Source of the DNA: Dyadobacter psychrophilus
Lineage (GTDB): Bacteria; Bacteroidota; Bacteroidia; Cytophagales; Spirosomataceae
Length of the DNA stretch: 64,000 nt
Direction of reading: 5' to 3'
Assembly (NCBI RefSeq): GCF_900167945.1
Contig: NZ_FUZA01000001.1
Span: 186,001 to 250,000 of the forward strand
Below, piece by piece: positions 27,232 to 35,224 of the stretch. Numbering within the stretch: position 1 is the first letter of the stretch; every line of letters begins with the position of its first letter. Both the position numbers and the translations under genes were made by a program. The notes under the pieces are model-generated. The model ran no database searches, was not told where the DNA came from, and saw only the letters and a list, made by a program, of their open reading frames with translations.

Positions 27232-28482
27232 ATGAAACACAGCTCCCTGCTTATCCTTATGCTGATATGCAGTGTAAGCTTCGCCGTTAACGCGCAGACT
27301 TACAGCATATTGATCAAAGGCGGAACGGTCATTGACCCAAAAAATAGCCTCAACCAGATCATGGACGTGGGGATATTTGAAGGAAAGATCAGGAAGGTTG
27401 CCAAGGATATCGATCCGAAGGAAGCCAGACAGGTCGTTGATGCCACAGGCATGTATGTCACGCCCGGACTCATTGATATTCACGGACATGTGTTTTTTGG
27501 AACCGAACCAAACCATTATTTAAGTAATGGTTTGGTTGCGTTACCACCCGATGGTTTCACTTTCCGCGTAGGCGTGACCACGATCGTGGATGCTGGCGGC
27601 GCGGGCTGGGATTCTTTCTCCGAATTCAAAAAGAATGTGATTTTCAATTCCAGAACGCGGGTGCTTTCCTTTTTGAACATTGTGGGTGAAGGCATGCGCG
27701 GCGGAAATTGGGAACAGGACACGAGTGACATGAACCCGGAACTTGCTGCGGGAGTCGCACTTAAAAATAAGAATGATGTGGTCGGCTTCAAGGTGGCGCA
27801 TTTTATGGGCAAAGACTGGAAACCTGTTGATAATGCTGTTAAAGCCGGGAAGCTGGCTAATATGCCGGTCATGGTGGATTTTGGCGGAAGCACACCGCCG
27901 TTGCCATTGGAAGACCTGTTTCTGAAACACCTTCGTCCGGGAGACATTTTTACACACGCATACACCTTGCTGGAAGGCAATGTAAGAGAGACAATCGTAG
28001 ATGAAAAAGCACAGAAGGTGCGTCCATTTGTACTTGAAGCCCGTAAGCGCGGCATTATTTTCGACGTGGGCTACGGCGGCGCAAGCTTCAACTACTCGCA
28101 GGCTATTCCAGCCATTAAGCAGGGTTTTTATCCCAATACAATCAGCACCGACTTACACACAGGCAGCATGAACGGCTCCATGAAGGACATGCTGAGCATT
28201 ATGTCCAAGTTTTATGTAATGGGGATGGATCTCCCAACGATCATCAAAACCAGCACCTGGGCTCCGGCACAAGTTATTCATAGAGAAAACCTGGGACACA
28301 TTTCTGAAAACGCCATAGCCGATGTTGCGGTTTTTTCCATGCGCAAAGGCAATTTTGGCTTTTATGACAAAACCGGTTTTAAAATGGAGGGCAAGGAAAA
28401 GCTGGAATGTGAAATGACGATCATGGGCGGTAAAATCGTCTATGACCTTAACGGCATTGCCAAACCCATTTATTTGAAATAA
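27232..28482 (+). CDS. Secreted amidohydrolase/deacetylase (EF_0837-like), copy 1
   Basis: 416 residues with a Sec signal peptide (about 1-22, ending AVNAQ). A binuclear amidohydrolase: LIDIHGHVF (H84, H86), FKVAHFMG with the lysine likely to be carboxylated, THAYT and STDLHTGS with metal-binding His and Asp. It belongs to the deacetylase/dihydroorotase-like branch that includes EF_0837, whose genes sit next to DgaE-like PLP enzymes. Characterised relatives remove acyl groups from N-acyl or O-acyl compounds. It has a close paralogue at 40402-41676. Likely periplasmic. Confidence 0.82.
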   Translation: MKHSSLLILMLICSVSFAVNAQTYSILIKGGTVIDPKNSLNQIMDVGIFEGKIRKVAKDIDPKEARQVVDATGMYVTPGLIDIHGHVFFGTEPNHYLSNGLVALPPDGFTFRVGVTTIVDAGGAGWDSFSEFKKNVIFNSRTRVLSFLNIVGEGMRGGNWEQDTSDMNPELAAGVALKNKNDVVGFKVAHFMGKDWKPVDNAVKAGKLANMPVMVDFGGSTPPLPLEDLFLKHLRPGDIFTHAYTLLEGNVRETIVDEKAQKVRPFVLEARKRGIIFDVGYGGASFNYSQAIPAIKQGFYPNTISTDLHTGSMNGSMKDMLSIMSKFYVMGMDLPTIIKTSTWAPAQVIHRENLGHISENAIADVAVFSMRKGNFGFYDKTGFKMEGKEKLECEMTIMGGKIVYDLNGIAKPIYLK

Positions 28483-28517
28483 CAGACCGCAATCCTAAAC
28501 TCCTCTTTACATAAACA

Positions 28518-30260
28518 ATGCGCTATCATTCTTTCAAACTTTCAGCTTCCTTTCTGCTGCTCTTCGCATTGGGCTTTACCCAGCGCGGCGATGAGCAGGA
28601 CGTGCCTGTTAATACGAAAAACGGGGGATTATTCTTGCCCGACGGCTTTGAAGCGACCGTTGTAGTGGACAGCCTGCCCGGCAGGGCGCGCCACATTGCG
28701 GTCAATGATAATGGTGATATATATGTAAAAGCCCGGTTTGCGGACAAAGGTGAGTCGGTAATTGCATTGCGTGATACAAATGGCGATGGACGTGCGGACA
28801 TTATCAAGCGTTTTGGCGGACAGGCGAAGGAAAGAGCATACGGAACCGCCATGCGGATTTACAAAGGATATCTTTATTTCAGTTCTGAACTGATTGTTTA
28901 TCGTTACAAATTAAATCCGGGCGAACTCGTTCCGACGAGTGAGGAAGAAGTGATCCTGACCGACGACCATGCGCACGGCATGCACGAGCACATTGCGAAA
29001 CCCGTGACTTTTGACGATAAAGGATTCATGTATGTGCCTTTTGGTGCCAATTCCAATGCTTGCCAGGGTGATAACCGCATCCCGTCATCCAGTGGAATGG
29101 ACCCCTGCCCTATTCTCGAAGATCATGGCGGCATATGGCGTTTTGATGCCAATAAAAAAGGCCAGCTACAAAAAGACGGCGTAAAATTTGCAACCGGATT
29201 GCGCAGCGTAGTGGCGTTGGACTGGAACTTTGCGGATAACAACTTGTATGCATTGCAACACGGCCGCGACGATCTGCTGCGCTTGTTCCCACAGCTTTTT
29301 TCTCCCTGGCAAAGCGCAATGCTTCCTTCCGAGGAATTTTTGCGGATAAAAGAAGGCACGCACGCAGGCTGGCCATATTGCTATTGGGACCAAATGCAAG
29401 GCAAAAAAGTCCTCAACCCCGAATACGGCGGCGATGGAAATGAGGTTGGGCGCTGCGGTGAATATGAAAAACCGTTGATTGGATTTCCGGGCCATTGGGC
29501 GCCTAATGACATTCTTTTTTATCAGGGAAACCATTTTCCTGAGCGTTACAAAAACGGATCATTCATAGCATTTCACGGTTCCACAAACCGCGCGCCTTAT
29601 CCGCAATCGAGTTATTTTATTGGCTTTGTTCCTTTTAAGGCAGGCCAGCCTTCCGGCGATTATGAAGTTTTTGCCGACGGTTTTGCGGGCGTGGATCCGA
29701 TTGTAAACGTCAGCGACGCCGTTTATCGTCCGATGGGACTTGCTATGGGGCCGGACGGCGCACTTTACATTGCCGAAACGGAGAAAGGGAAAATCTGGAA
29801 AGTCGTTTACAAAGGCAATAAGCAGAAATTTGCTAAAACCGCTTTGGTAAAAATGGAAAAGAGAAAATCCATGTCAAACATCCGTACGCCCGATATTATT
29901 AACGATAATCTCGATAAAGATAAGCCTGTTGCCGGTGGAAAGGTGTACAGCGTGTATTGCTCGGCTTGTCACCAGCGAAACGGAATGGGCGATTCGCAGC
30001 GATTTCCACCGCTTGGAGGCGCCGAATGGGTAACAGGCGATAAAGAACGCCTTATAAAAGTATTGCTGAAAGGGCTGGAAGGGCCGCTGGAAGTAAAAGG
30101 GCAGTCTTACAACAATGTCATGCCGCAGCACAGCTTTTTAAAGGATGATGAGATTGCAGAAGTTCTGACGCATATCAGGAGCAATTTCGGAAACAGTGCC
30201 AGTGCGGTTACAGTCGATGAAGTGACTAAAACAAGATCTTCCCTGGATAGCTTGAAATAA
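28518..30260 (+). CDS. Sorbosone-dehydrogenase-like propeller fused to cytochrome c
   Basis: 580 residues, signal peptide about 1-21. Residues ~35-440 form a glucose/sorbosone dehydrogenase-type beta-propeller (DGFEATVVVDSL ... GMDPCPILEDHGGIWRFDAN ... YRPMGLAMGPDGALYIAE). Residues ~475-560 are a class I cytochrome c with SACHQ (CxxCH haem site) and a possible Met ligand in NNVMPQHSF. The fusion would pass electrons from an oxidised sugar-like substrate straight to haem. Relatives use PQQ, but whether this one does cannot be read. It starts 35 nt after the deacetylase. Confidence 0.83.
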   Translation: MRYHSFKLSASFLLLFALGFTQRGDEQDVPVNTKNGGLFLPDGFEATVVVDSLPGRARHIAVNDNGDIYVKARFADKGESVIALRDTNGDGRADIIKRFGGQAKERAYGTAMRIYKGYLYFSSELIVYRYKLNPGELVPTSEEEVILTDDHAHGMHEHIAKPVTFDDKGFMYVPFGANSNACQGDNRIPSSSGMDPCPILEDHGGIWRFDANKKGQLQKDGVKFATGLRSVVALDWNFADNNLYALQHGRDDLLRLFPQLFSPWQSAMLPSEEFLRIKEGTHAGWPYCYWDQMQGKKVLNPEYGGDGNEVGRCGEYEKPLIGFPGHWAPNDILFYQGNHFPERYKNGSFIAFHGSTNRAPYPQSSYFIGFVPFKAGQPSGDYEVFADGFAGVDPIVNVSDAVYRPMGLAMGPDGALYIAETEKGKIWKVVYKGNKQKFAKTALVKMEKRKSMSNIRTPDIINDNLDKDKPVAGGKVYSVYCSACHQRNGMGDSQRFPPLGGAEWVTGDKERLIKVLLKGLEGPLEVKGQSYNNVMPQHSFLKDDEIAEVLTHIRSNFGNSASAVTVDEVTKTRSSLDSLK

Positions 30261-30377
30261 CGTTTTTCTCCTTCCAACCTCGTTTAAGCGGATATTACTC
30301 TCCGGCAATTGAGTGTTCCTTTAAGGGGTTGGAGGGAGAAAGGCAAAAAATATAAACCACGTTTCTCTGATAATTTA

Positions 30378-30806
30378 ATGTTCAAAAATAAGATTTTAGC
30401 CGCAAGTTTTATACTTTTTACTGGAATTATATTGGCAGGATTTTCCTCCACAAACTCTAATCCGCACGTTGCCCAGGATCCCTGGAAAGCACCCGCATGG
30501 GCCGACACACTCAAAAGTCCTTATCACGAAGAACCGCTTACACTGGCACAGGGTGAAGAACTTTTCACGCTTTACTGCGCAACCTGCCACGGTGACGCAG
30601 GTTATGGTGACGGTGCAGCCGGTGGTGCTCTGGGACAAAAACCGGCCAACTTTCACGACACATTGGTTAAAGCCCAGAGCGACGGCTCCATTTTCTGGAA
30701 AATCGCAACAGGCCGTGGTAATATGCCCCCTTTTAAAGATGTGTTTACCGACGAACAAAGATGGCAGCTCGTGGCATACATCCGGCATTTAGGCAAAACT
30801 GAATAA
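30378..30806 (+). CDS. Cytochrome c, membrane-anchored or secreted
   Basis: 142 residues from the ATG at 30378; the frame runs back to a TTG at 30309, which is not needed. A hydrophobic N-terminal segment (about 5-23) serves as a signal or anchor. One haem site, YCATCHGDAGYG, and a late Met (RGNMPPFKDV) as axial ligand; the ending WQLVAYIRHL is typical of cytochrome c helices. Lying between two dehydrogenase genes, it is the probable electron carrier for both. Confidence 0.85.
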   Translation: MFKNKILAASFILFTGIILAGFSSTNSNPHVAQDPWKAPAWADTLKSPYHEEPLTLAQGEELFTLYCATCHGDAGYGDGAAGGALGQKPANFHDTLVKAQSDGSIFWKIATGRGNMPPFKDVFTDEQRWQLVAYIRHLGKTE

Positions 30807-30827
30807 ATCCTGAACTTTAACTATAAC

Positions 30828-32309
30828 ATGTTGACTATTAGCCGCTTTATCAAACCAAAATTCACCGCCCTGCTTGTTGCAGCGGTTGCCTTCAATGCCT
30901 GGGCGCAACCCAAAGAAACGGTGACGAACACCCCCAAATCGCTCCGGGAAGACATTACCATTGAGCATTACATGAAGATCGAGCCGGAAGCGGTCCGTAT
31001 TATTCAGAATCCTGTGACGGGTGACATCTATTACACAACCTTTTTTGGGGATGTTTTTAAGATAGTAACCACAAATAATCAGCCTGAAAGCAAGAAAATT
31101 CTCAGCGCTGAGGATCACGGCATTACGCGTTTGCAAGGCGCTGCATTCAAAGGAAACACATTATTCCTTGCCGGGAACATTAATGTCAATAACAACAAAG
31201 GAAATAAAGGCCGAATGGTGCGCTATGAGCTGAAAAATAGCGATGCCAAGCCGGAAATGACGGTCGTTTTCAATACGGTGGAATATGGCGCGAACAAAAC
31301 AACATTCGACCACGGCTGGAATGCACTGGAGATCAGTCCGGATGGAAAATATATTTTCGTGAACACCGGCGCCAGAACGGATCACGGCGAGGTGCAGGAC
31401 AATGGTGGCGAATATCCAAATGCCCGCGATAATGCATTGACCGCCAATATTTTCCGCTTTCCGATTGACGCCAAAGAGCTCCTGCTTTCTACTGACACAC
31501 AGAAATTGAAAGCAGATGGTTATCTCTATGCCGAAGGCATTCGAAACGCATATGACATGGCATTCGACCCGAAAGGAAATCTGTTCGCAGTCTCCAATTC
31601 AGGCGATTACGACCATTCTGAGGATATGTTTTGGGTAAGACAAGGCCATCATTACGGTTTTCCATGGGTAATGGGCGGCATTGATAACCCGCAACAATTC
31701 CCGGATTACCAACCCAATCCTGATACGGACCCATTCCTCAGCAAATTTGCTTTTGCATGGCTCATGAAGTATTTTCACCATGATCCCGATTTCCCGAAAA
31801 GGCCGGCGGGAGTCAAATTCAGTCCGGGCGTACAAAATATGGGACCAGACGCCAACGAATACCGCGACCGGAAAACGGGCTTGATTGTTGACGGAGATTC
31901 TACCGGCGTTGGGGTAAGCACATTCAATGCGCATTCTTCCCCACTGGGTTTGTTTTTCGATAATAAAAATGAGCTGGGCAAAGACCTTACCGGGGATGGT
32001 TTCGTAATCCGTTACACCGGCGGACCAAGAAATGGCGTCGCCAATCCGAGTCCGCTAAGAAAGCAGGGAAGAGACCTGCTGCACCTGGAAATGGCCTATG
32101 ACAAAGCGACTGACAATTATAAAGTAAAAACAACGCGCATTATCGATGGCTTCACGTCGCCTACGGACGCGTTGCTGGTTGGAAACAATTTGTACATCAT
32201 TGAGTATGGTGGCAAGCAGGGAGGTAACAAATCCGGAGGAAGCATTTGGAAAGTGACATTACCTGCCAACGAGAAAATGGCGAAGAGAAACAAGAAAAAA
32301 AGATCGTAA
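30828..32309 (+). CDS. Secreted PQQ-type sugar (glucose/sorbosone) dehydrogenase
   Basis: 493 residues, signal peptide about 1-26 (ending NAWAQ). A beta-propeller of the soluble glucose dehydrogenase type, with TFDHGWNALEISPDGKYIF, YLYAEGIRNAYDMAFDPKGN, VRQGHHYGFPWVMGG and the catalytic-type His in FDHGW. No haem motif, so it would depend on the adjacent cytochromes for electron transfer. It begins 21 nt after the cytochrome gene. It probably oxidises an aldose-type C1 to a lactone; the substrate is inferred only from context. Confidence 0.82.
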   Translation: MLTISRFIKPKFTALLVAAVAFNAWAQPKETVTNTPKSLREDITIEHYMKIEPEAVRIIQNPVTGDIYYTTFFGDVFKIVTTNNQPESKKILSAEDHGITRLQGAAFKGNTLFLAGNINVNNNKGNKGRMVRYELKNSDAKPEMTVVFNTVEYGANKTTFDHGWNALEISPDGKYIFVNTGARTDHGEVQDNGGEYPNARDNALTANIFRFPIDAKELLLSTDTQKLKADGYLYAEGIRNAYDMAFDPKGNLFAVSNSGDYDHSEDMFWVRQGHHYGFPWVMGGIDNPQQFPDYQPNPDTDPFLSKFAFAWLMKYFHHDPDFPKRPAGVKFSPGVQNMGPDANEYRDRKTGLIVDGDSTGVGVSTFNAHSSPLGLFFDNKNELGKDLTGDGFVIRYTGGPRNGVANPSPLRKQGRDLLHLEMAYDKATDNYKVKTTRIIDGFTSPTDALLVGNNLYIIEYGGKQGGNKSGGSIWKVTLPANEKMAKRNKKKRS

Positions 32310-32342
32310 TTATATCCGTTTAATAACCTTAATTATACAATC

Positions 32343-32807
32343 ATGTCCGAAAGAAGATCCATTCTTAAAAAATTATTCGCTTCTGTTGCCGGAGTAGCTG
32401 GAATTGGAGTCGCTTCCAAAGCAATCGCAGAAACGCCCGCGGCGGCGCCCGAAAAGGAAGTCGGTGATGTCGTTATGTATCAGGATGTACCCTTGTTTTC
32501 AGGTCATACCAAGTTCAATAATATGGTGTTCATCGCCGGAAAAGGCGCGCACTTTGAAGGTGACATCACAGCCCACACCAAGCACGTGCTGGACGAGCTG
32601 GAAAAAGAGCTTATCAAAGCCGGTTCTTCAATGGAAAAAGTGTTGAAATGCAGCGTTTTCCTTCACGACCTGAACGACTACAAAGCCATGAACGAAGCCT
32701 ACAAAGGCCGTTTCGGCTCAAAACCCCCATGCCGGACAACAGTTGCCGTGTACGGCGGCGTTCCGGGCGATTCGTTGGTTGAAATCGATTGTATTGCTTA
32801 TATATAG
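32343..32807 (+). CDS. Tat-exported RidA family protein
   Basis: 154 residues. The N-terminus SERRSILKKLFASVAGVAG has twin arginines R4-R5 and a hydrophobic core ending AIAE, a Tat-like signal on a family that is normally cytoplasmic. The RidA domain is intact: GHTKFNNMVFIAGKGAHFEG, VLKCSVFLHDLNDYKAMNEAY, and KPPCRTTVAV with the catalytic Arg and the final EIDCIA Glu. RidA hydrolyses reactive enamines and imines released by PLP enzymes. A Tat-exported PLP enzyme is encoded in the same cluster, which offers a direct reason for exporting RidA. It is the last gene before a strong hairpin. Confidence 0.85.
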   Translation: MSERRSILKKLFASVAGVAGIGVASKAIAETPAAAPEKEVGDVVMYQDVPLFSGHTKFNNMVFIAGKGAHFEGDITAHTKHVLDELEKELIKAGSSMEKVLKCSVFLHDLNDYKAMNEAYKGRFGSKPPCRTTVAVYGGVPGDSLVEIDCIAYI

Positions 32808-32810
32808 CGG

Positions 32811-32870
32811 TTTTGGTTGTTTGTTTGCTGTACGGTTGCCAGCAGCCGTACAGCAAACAAACAACCAAAA
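32811..32870. terminator. Strong hairpin at the end of the enzyme operon
   Basis: A perfect 25-bp inverted repeat (32811-32835 with 32846-32870, starting TTTTGGTTGT) extends by three more pairs, one G-U, to a 4-nt loop. It starts 3 nt after the ridA stop. There is no T-tract after the stem on either strand, so it may act by stabilising the mRNA end or as a Rho-independent stop of unusual form. Confidence 0.65.
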
Positions 32871-32996
32871 AGCAAACTTATATTTTGATATAATGCAATT
32901 AAGCCGAATCTAATTTTAAAATAAAAAATAAAGTCGTTCTTATATTTTAAATTTTACTGATTTAACAGTTACTTTGTTATCTGACCCCAATAAGAT

Positions 32997-33608
32997 TTGA
33001 ACAAACGAGAACGCATCGCTGAGGAGAACGTCTATCTTCTGAATCTCTGGCAACAATCCCAGGCCGGGGACAGTCTTGCATTTTGTCAACTCGCAGACAA
33101 GCAGTATCGGACACTCTTCAATTACGCTACTAATTTCACGTCGGACAGGGAGTTTATCAAAGACTCTATTCAGGAGTTGCTGATCCATATCTGGGAAAAG
33201 CGTCAGACCATTAACATTCAATACGTTTCCATTTATTTTCTGAAAGCGCTTCGCAATCAGCTGCTTCAGGAGTTTCGCAGAAACAATCCGGCCAATTCGC
33301 TGCTGGATATTGACGAAATCGGTCAGATCTCGGATTATCAAACTGTGGAAACGGAGATTGAACAAAGTGAGATTTATTCTGAAAATCAGATTAAGGTGCG
33401 GTCTGCTATCAATGAACTTCCACGCCGCCAAAAAGAAGCCGTTTTCCTCAAATATTTCGAAGGAATGGATAACGAACAGATTGCCGACCTCATGCAAGTC
33501 AACCGCCAATCCGTTGCTAATCTGCTCTTTAAAGCAATTTCGTTCCTAAAATCCCACATTCAGGTTCTCAGTCACATGCTGGCGTTGATCTGCACGTTTA
33601 ATTGCTAA
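32997..33608 (+). CDS. ECF (FecI-like) RNA polymerase sigma factor
   Basis: 203 residues from a TTG start; no ATG is available until near the end. Region 2 (ADKQYRTLFNYATNFTSDREFIKDSIQELLIHIW) and region 4 (INELPRRQKEAVFLKYFEGMDNEQIADLMQVNRQSVANLLFKA) are both clear. It lies upstream of fecR-like and STN-SusC genes, the standard trans-envelope signalling set-up in Bacteroidota. It is expected to switch on susC/D and perhaps the flanking enzyme genes when substrate binds the outer-membrane protein. The C-terminal ~15 residues are hydrophobic and Cys-containing, which is unusual. Confidence 0.9.
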   Translation: MNKRERIAEENVYLLNLWQQSQAGDSLAFCQLADKQYRTLFNYATNFTSDREFIKDSIQELLIHIWEKRQTINIQYVSIYFLKALRNQLLQEFRRNNPANSLLDIDEIGQISDYQTVETEIEQSEIYSENQIKVRSAINELPRRQKEAVFLKYFEGMDNEQIADLMQVNRQSVANLLFKAISFLKSHIQVLSHMLALICTFNC

Positions 33609-33641
33609 CTGTTATTTCGAAGGAATATTCCGTGTAAAGAT

Positions 33642-33761
33642 TTAGAGCATCATTGATGTTTCTATGACCTCGTTAATGGTAACACCTTGCGTCATGACCG
33701 GTGGAATTTCTTCAATGTGACCGATCAGGAATTCACTCCATTTGCTACTTAAATATATCAC
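33642..33761 (-). pseudogene. Possible HicB-like antitoxin remnant
   Basis: In the 316-nt gap between the sigma and fecR-like genes, a leftward frame from a GTG reads 39 residues including WSEFLIGHIEEIPPVMTQG and VTINEVIE. This resembles the core of HicB-type antitoxins, but the usual start is missing, no HicA lies beside it, and the frame stops early. Identification is by eye from a short match. No other feature is seen in this gap. Confidence 0.3.
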
Positions 33762-33924
33762 TCCGGGACTGGCATAATGCTTGAATTTTGGCGGCGCTAA
33801 CAATCACACTCTCATTCGTTAACCGGCGCTGCGATTTCTTCCAAAAAATAATTTCTATAAAAAGAGTATTGGCCGCATGAATGTGCATCCTTAGATAAAT
33901 TAGCCATACTATTATTTGCCTGAT

Positions 33925-35028
33925 ATGCACAATTACCGCAATTTTCTTCCGGAGGAACTCGCAGCTGATCCATCATTCCGACGCTGGACGTTGTATAATG
34001 ATCCTGAGGAGGGTACTATCTGGGCTGAATGGCTGGAACTTAATCCTGACAAGCGCGAATTGGTCGAAAAAGCAAGATATTTTCTCATTAATACAGAAGC
34101 TGCTTTTGATCAAATTACGGAGGATGAAATTGCCAATGAAATCTACCGGCTATCTCATTCGATTGGTGAAAATAAAGCGAAGAAATCAGGCATCTGGAGG
34201 CGTTTCCGGCCAAACTGGTACAATATGGCGGCTTCTATTTTGCTGCTTATGTTTGCGGGCTGGTGGTTTAACAAACAAACGCCATCTCAACAGCAACAGG
34301 ATCAGTACAAGGTGATTTTAAGCCAGATCACGGAGCCGTTGGTAAAAGAAGAAAATGTAACCGATAAAGCGCGTCTGATTGTTCTGGCCGATGGAAGTAC
34401 AGTGCTCTTGCAGCCGAAAAGCCGCATTACTTACCCTACGAATTTTGAAGGGAATAAAAGAGAAGTGTTCCTGAGTGGTGAAGCATTTTTTGAAGTCGCC
34501 AAAAACCCGGACAAACCCTTCTATGTATACGCACACACGCTGGCAACCAAAGTGCTGGGAACCAGTTTCAAAGTGAGCGCATTTGAAGGTGATAAAGAAG
34601 TGAAAGTGGTCGTTAAAACAGGACGAGTTTCTGTTTTTCCAATGACAAAAGAAGCGATTGCGACGCAACAGGCTGATGATAAGCTCGGAGGAATGGTGCT
34701 AACCCCAAACCAGCAGATCGTTTTCGCCCCCAAGGAGTTACGTCTCACACGCAGCCTCGTTCCGGACCCGAAGTTGCTGGAATTACCGATACAAAGTCAG
34801 TCATTTGAGTTTAAAGGCACGCCCATTACCGAAGTTTTTGCCACGCTGGAGAAATCTTACGGTGTCAAGATCATCCACGATGCCGATGTGATGAAAAATT
34901 GTTTTCTGACCGCCTCCTTATCGGACGAGCCGCTGTTTGAGAAAATAAACCTGATCTGCAAAACGATTGGTGCACAATACGAGCAGTTGGATGCCAGCAT
35001 TATCATTACCAGCACCGGCTGCTACTAA
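33925..35028 (+). CDS. FecR family anti-sigma/regulator
   Basis: 367 residues from the ATG at 33925 (a TTG nine bases upstream is less likely). Cytoplasmic N-terminal part (about 1-95), one transmembrane segment (about 99-117, MAASILLLMFAGWWF), then a periplasmic FecR domain (LADGSTVLLQPKSRITYP ... REVFLSGEAFFEVAKNPDKPFYVYA) and a C-terminal domain (ITEVFATLEKSYGVKIIHD). It should hold the ECF sigma factor until the STN domain of the SusC protein signals. It lies between the sigma and susC genes. Confidence 0.92.
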   Translation: MHNYRNFLPEELAADPSFRRWTLYNDPEEGTIWAEWLELNPDKRELVEKARYFLINTEAAFDQITEDEIANEIYRLSHSIGENKAKKSGIWRRFRPNWYNMAASILLLMFAGWWFNKQTPSQQQQDQYKVILSQITEPLVKEENVTDKARLIVLADGSTVLLQPKSRITYPTNFEGNKREVFLSGEAFFEVAKNPDKPFYVYAHTLATKVLGTSFKVSAFEGDKEVKVVVKTGRVSVFPMTKEAIATQQADDKLGGMVLTPNQQIVFAPKELRLTRSLVPDPKLLELPIQSQSFEFKGTPITEVFATLEKSYGVKIIHDADVMKNCFLTASLSDEPLFEKINLICKTIGAQYEQLDASIIITSTGCY

Positions 35029-35224
35029 CGATCCTCATTAACCCTGTAAAATTCACCGAATGCCTATGACTAGAATCTATTATCCATTGCCTAAAAATTG
35101 AGCCGATGATGCTGCAACACCACCGGCTCCGCTAATCCCCTTTTTGCTTCTTCTTACGGTCTTCGCCTCGCAGCGGCCGTGGGAATCATTTATGCCGAAT
35201 TTTAACCCGACAAAAATCAAAATT

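Noticed and set aside
32811-32870. CRISPR-like or integron-like repeat
   Set aside because: It is a single hairpin with no repeated units or spacers, and no cas or integrase genes are nearby.
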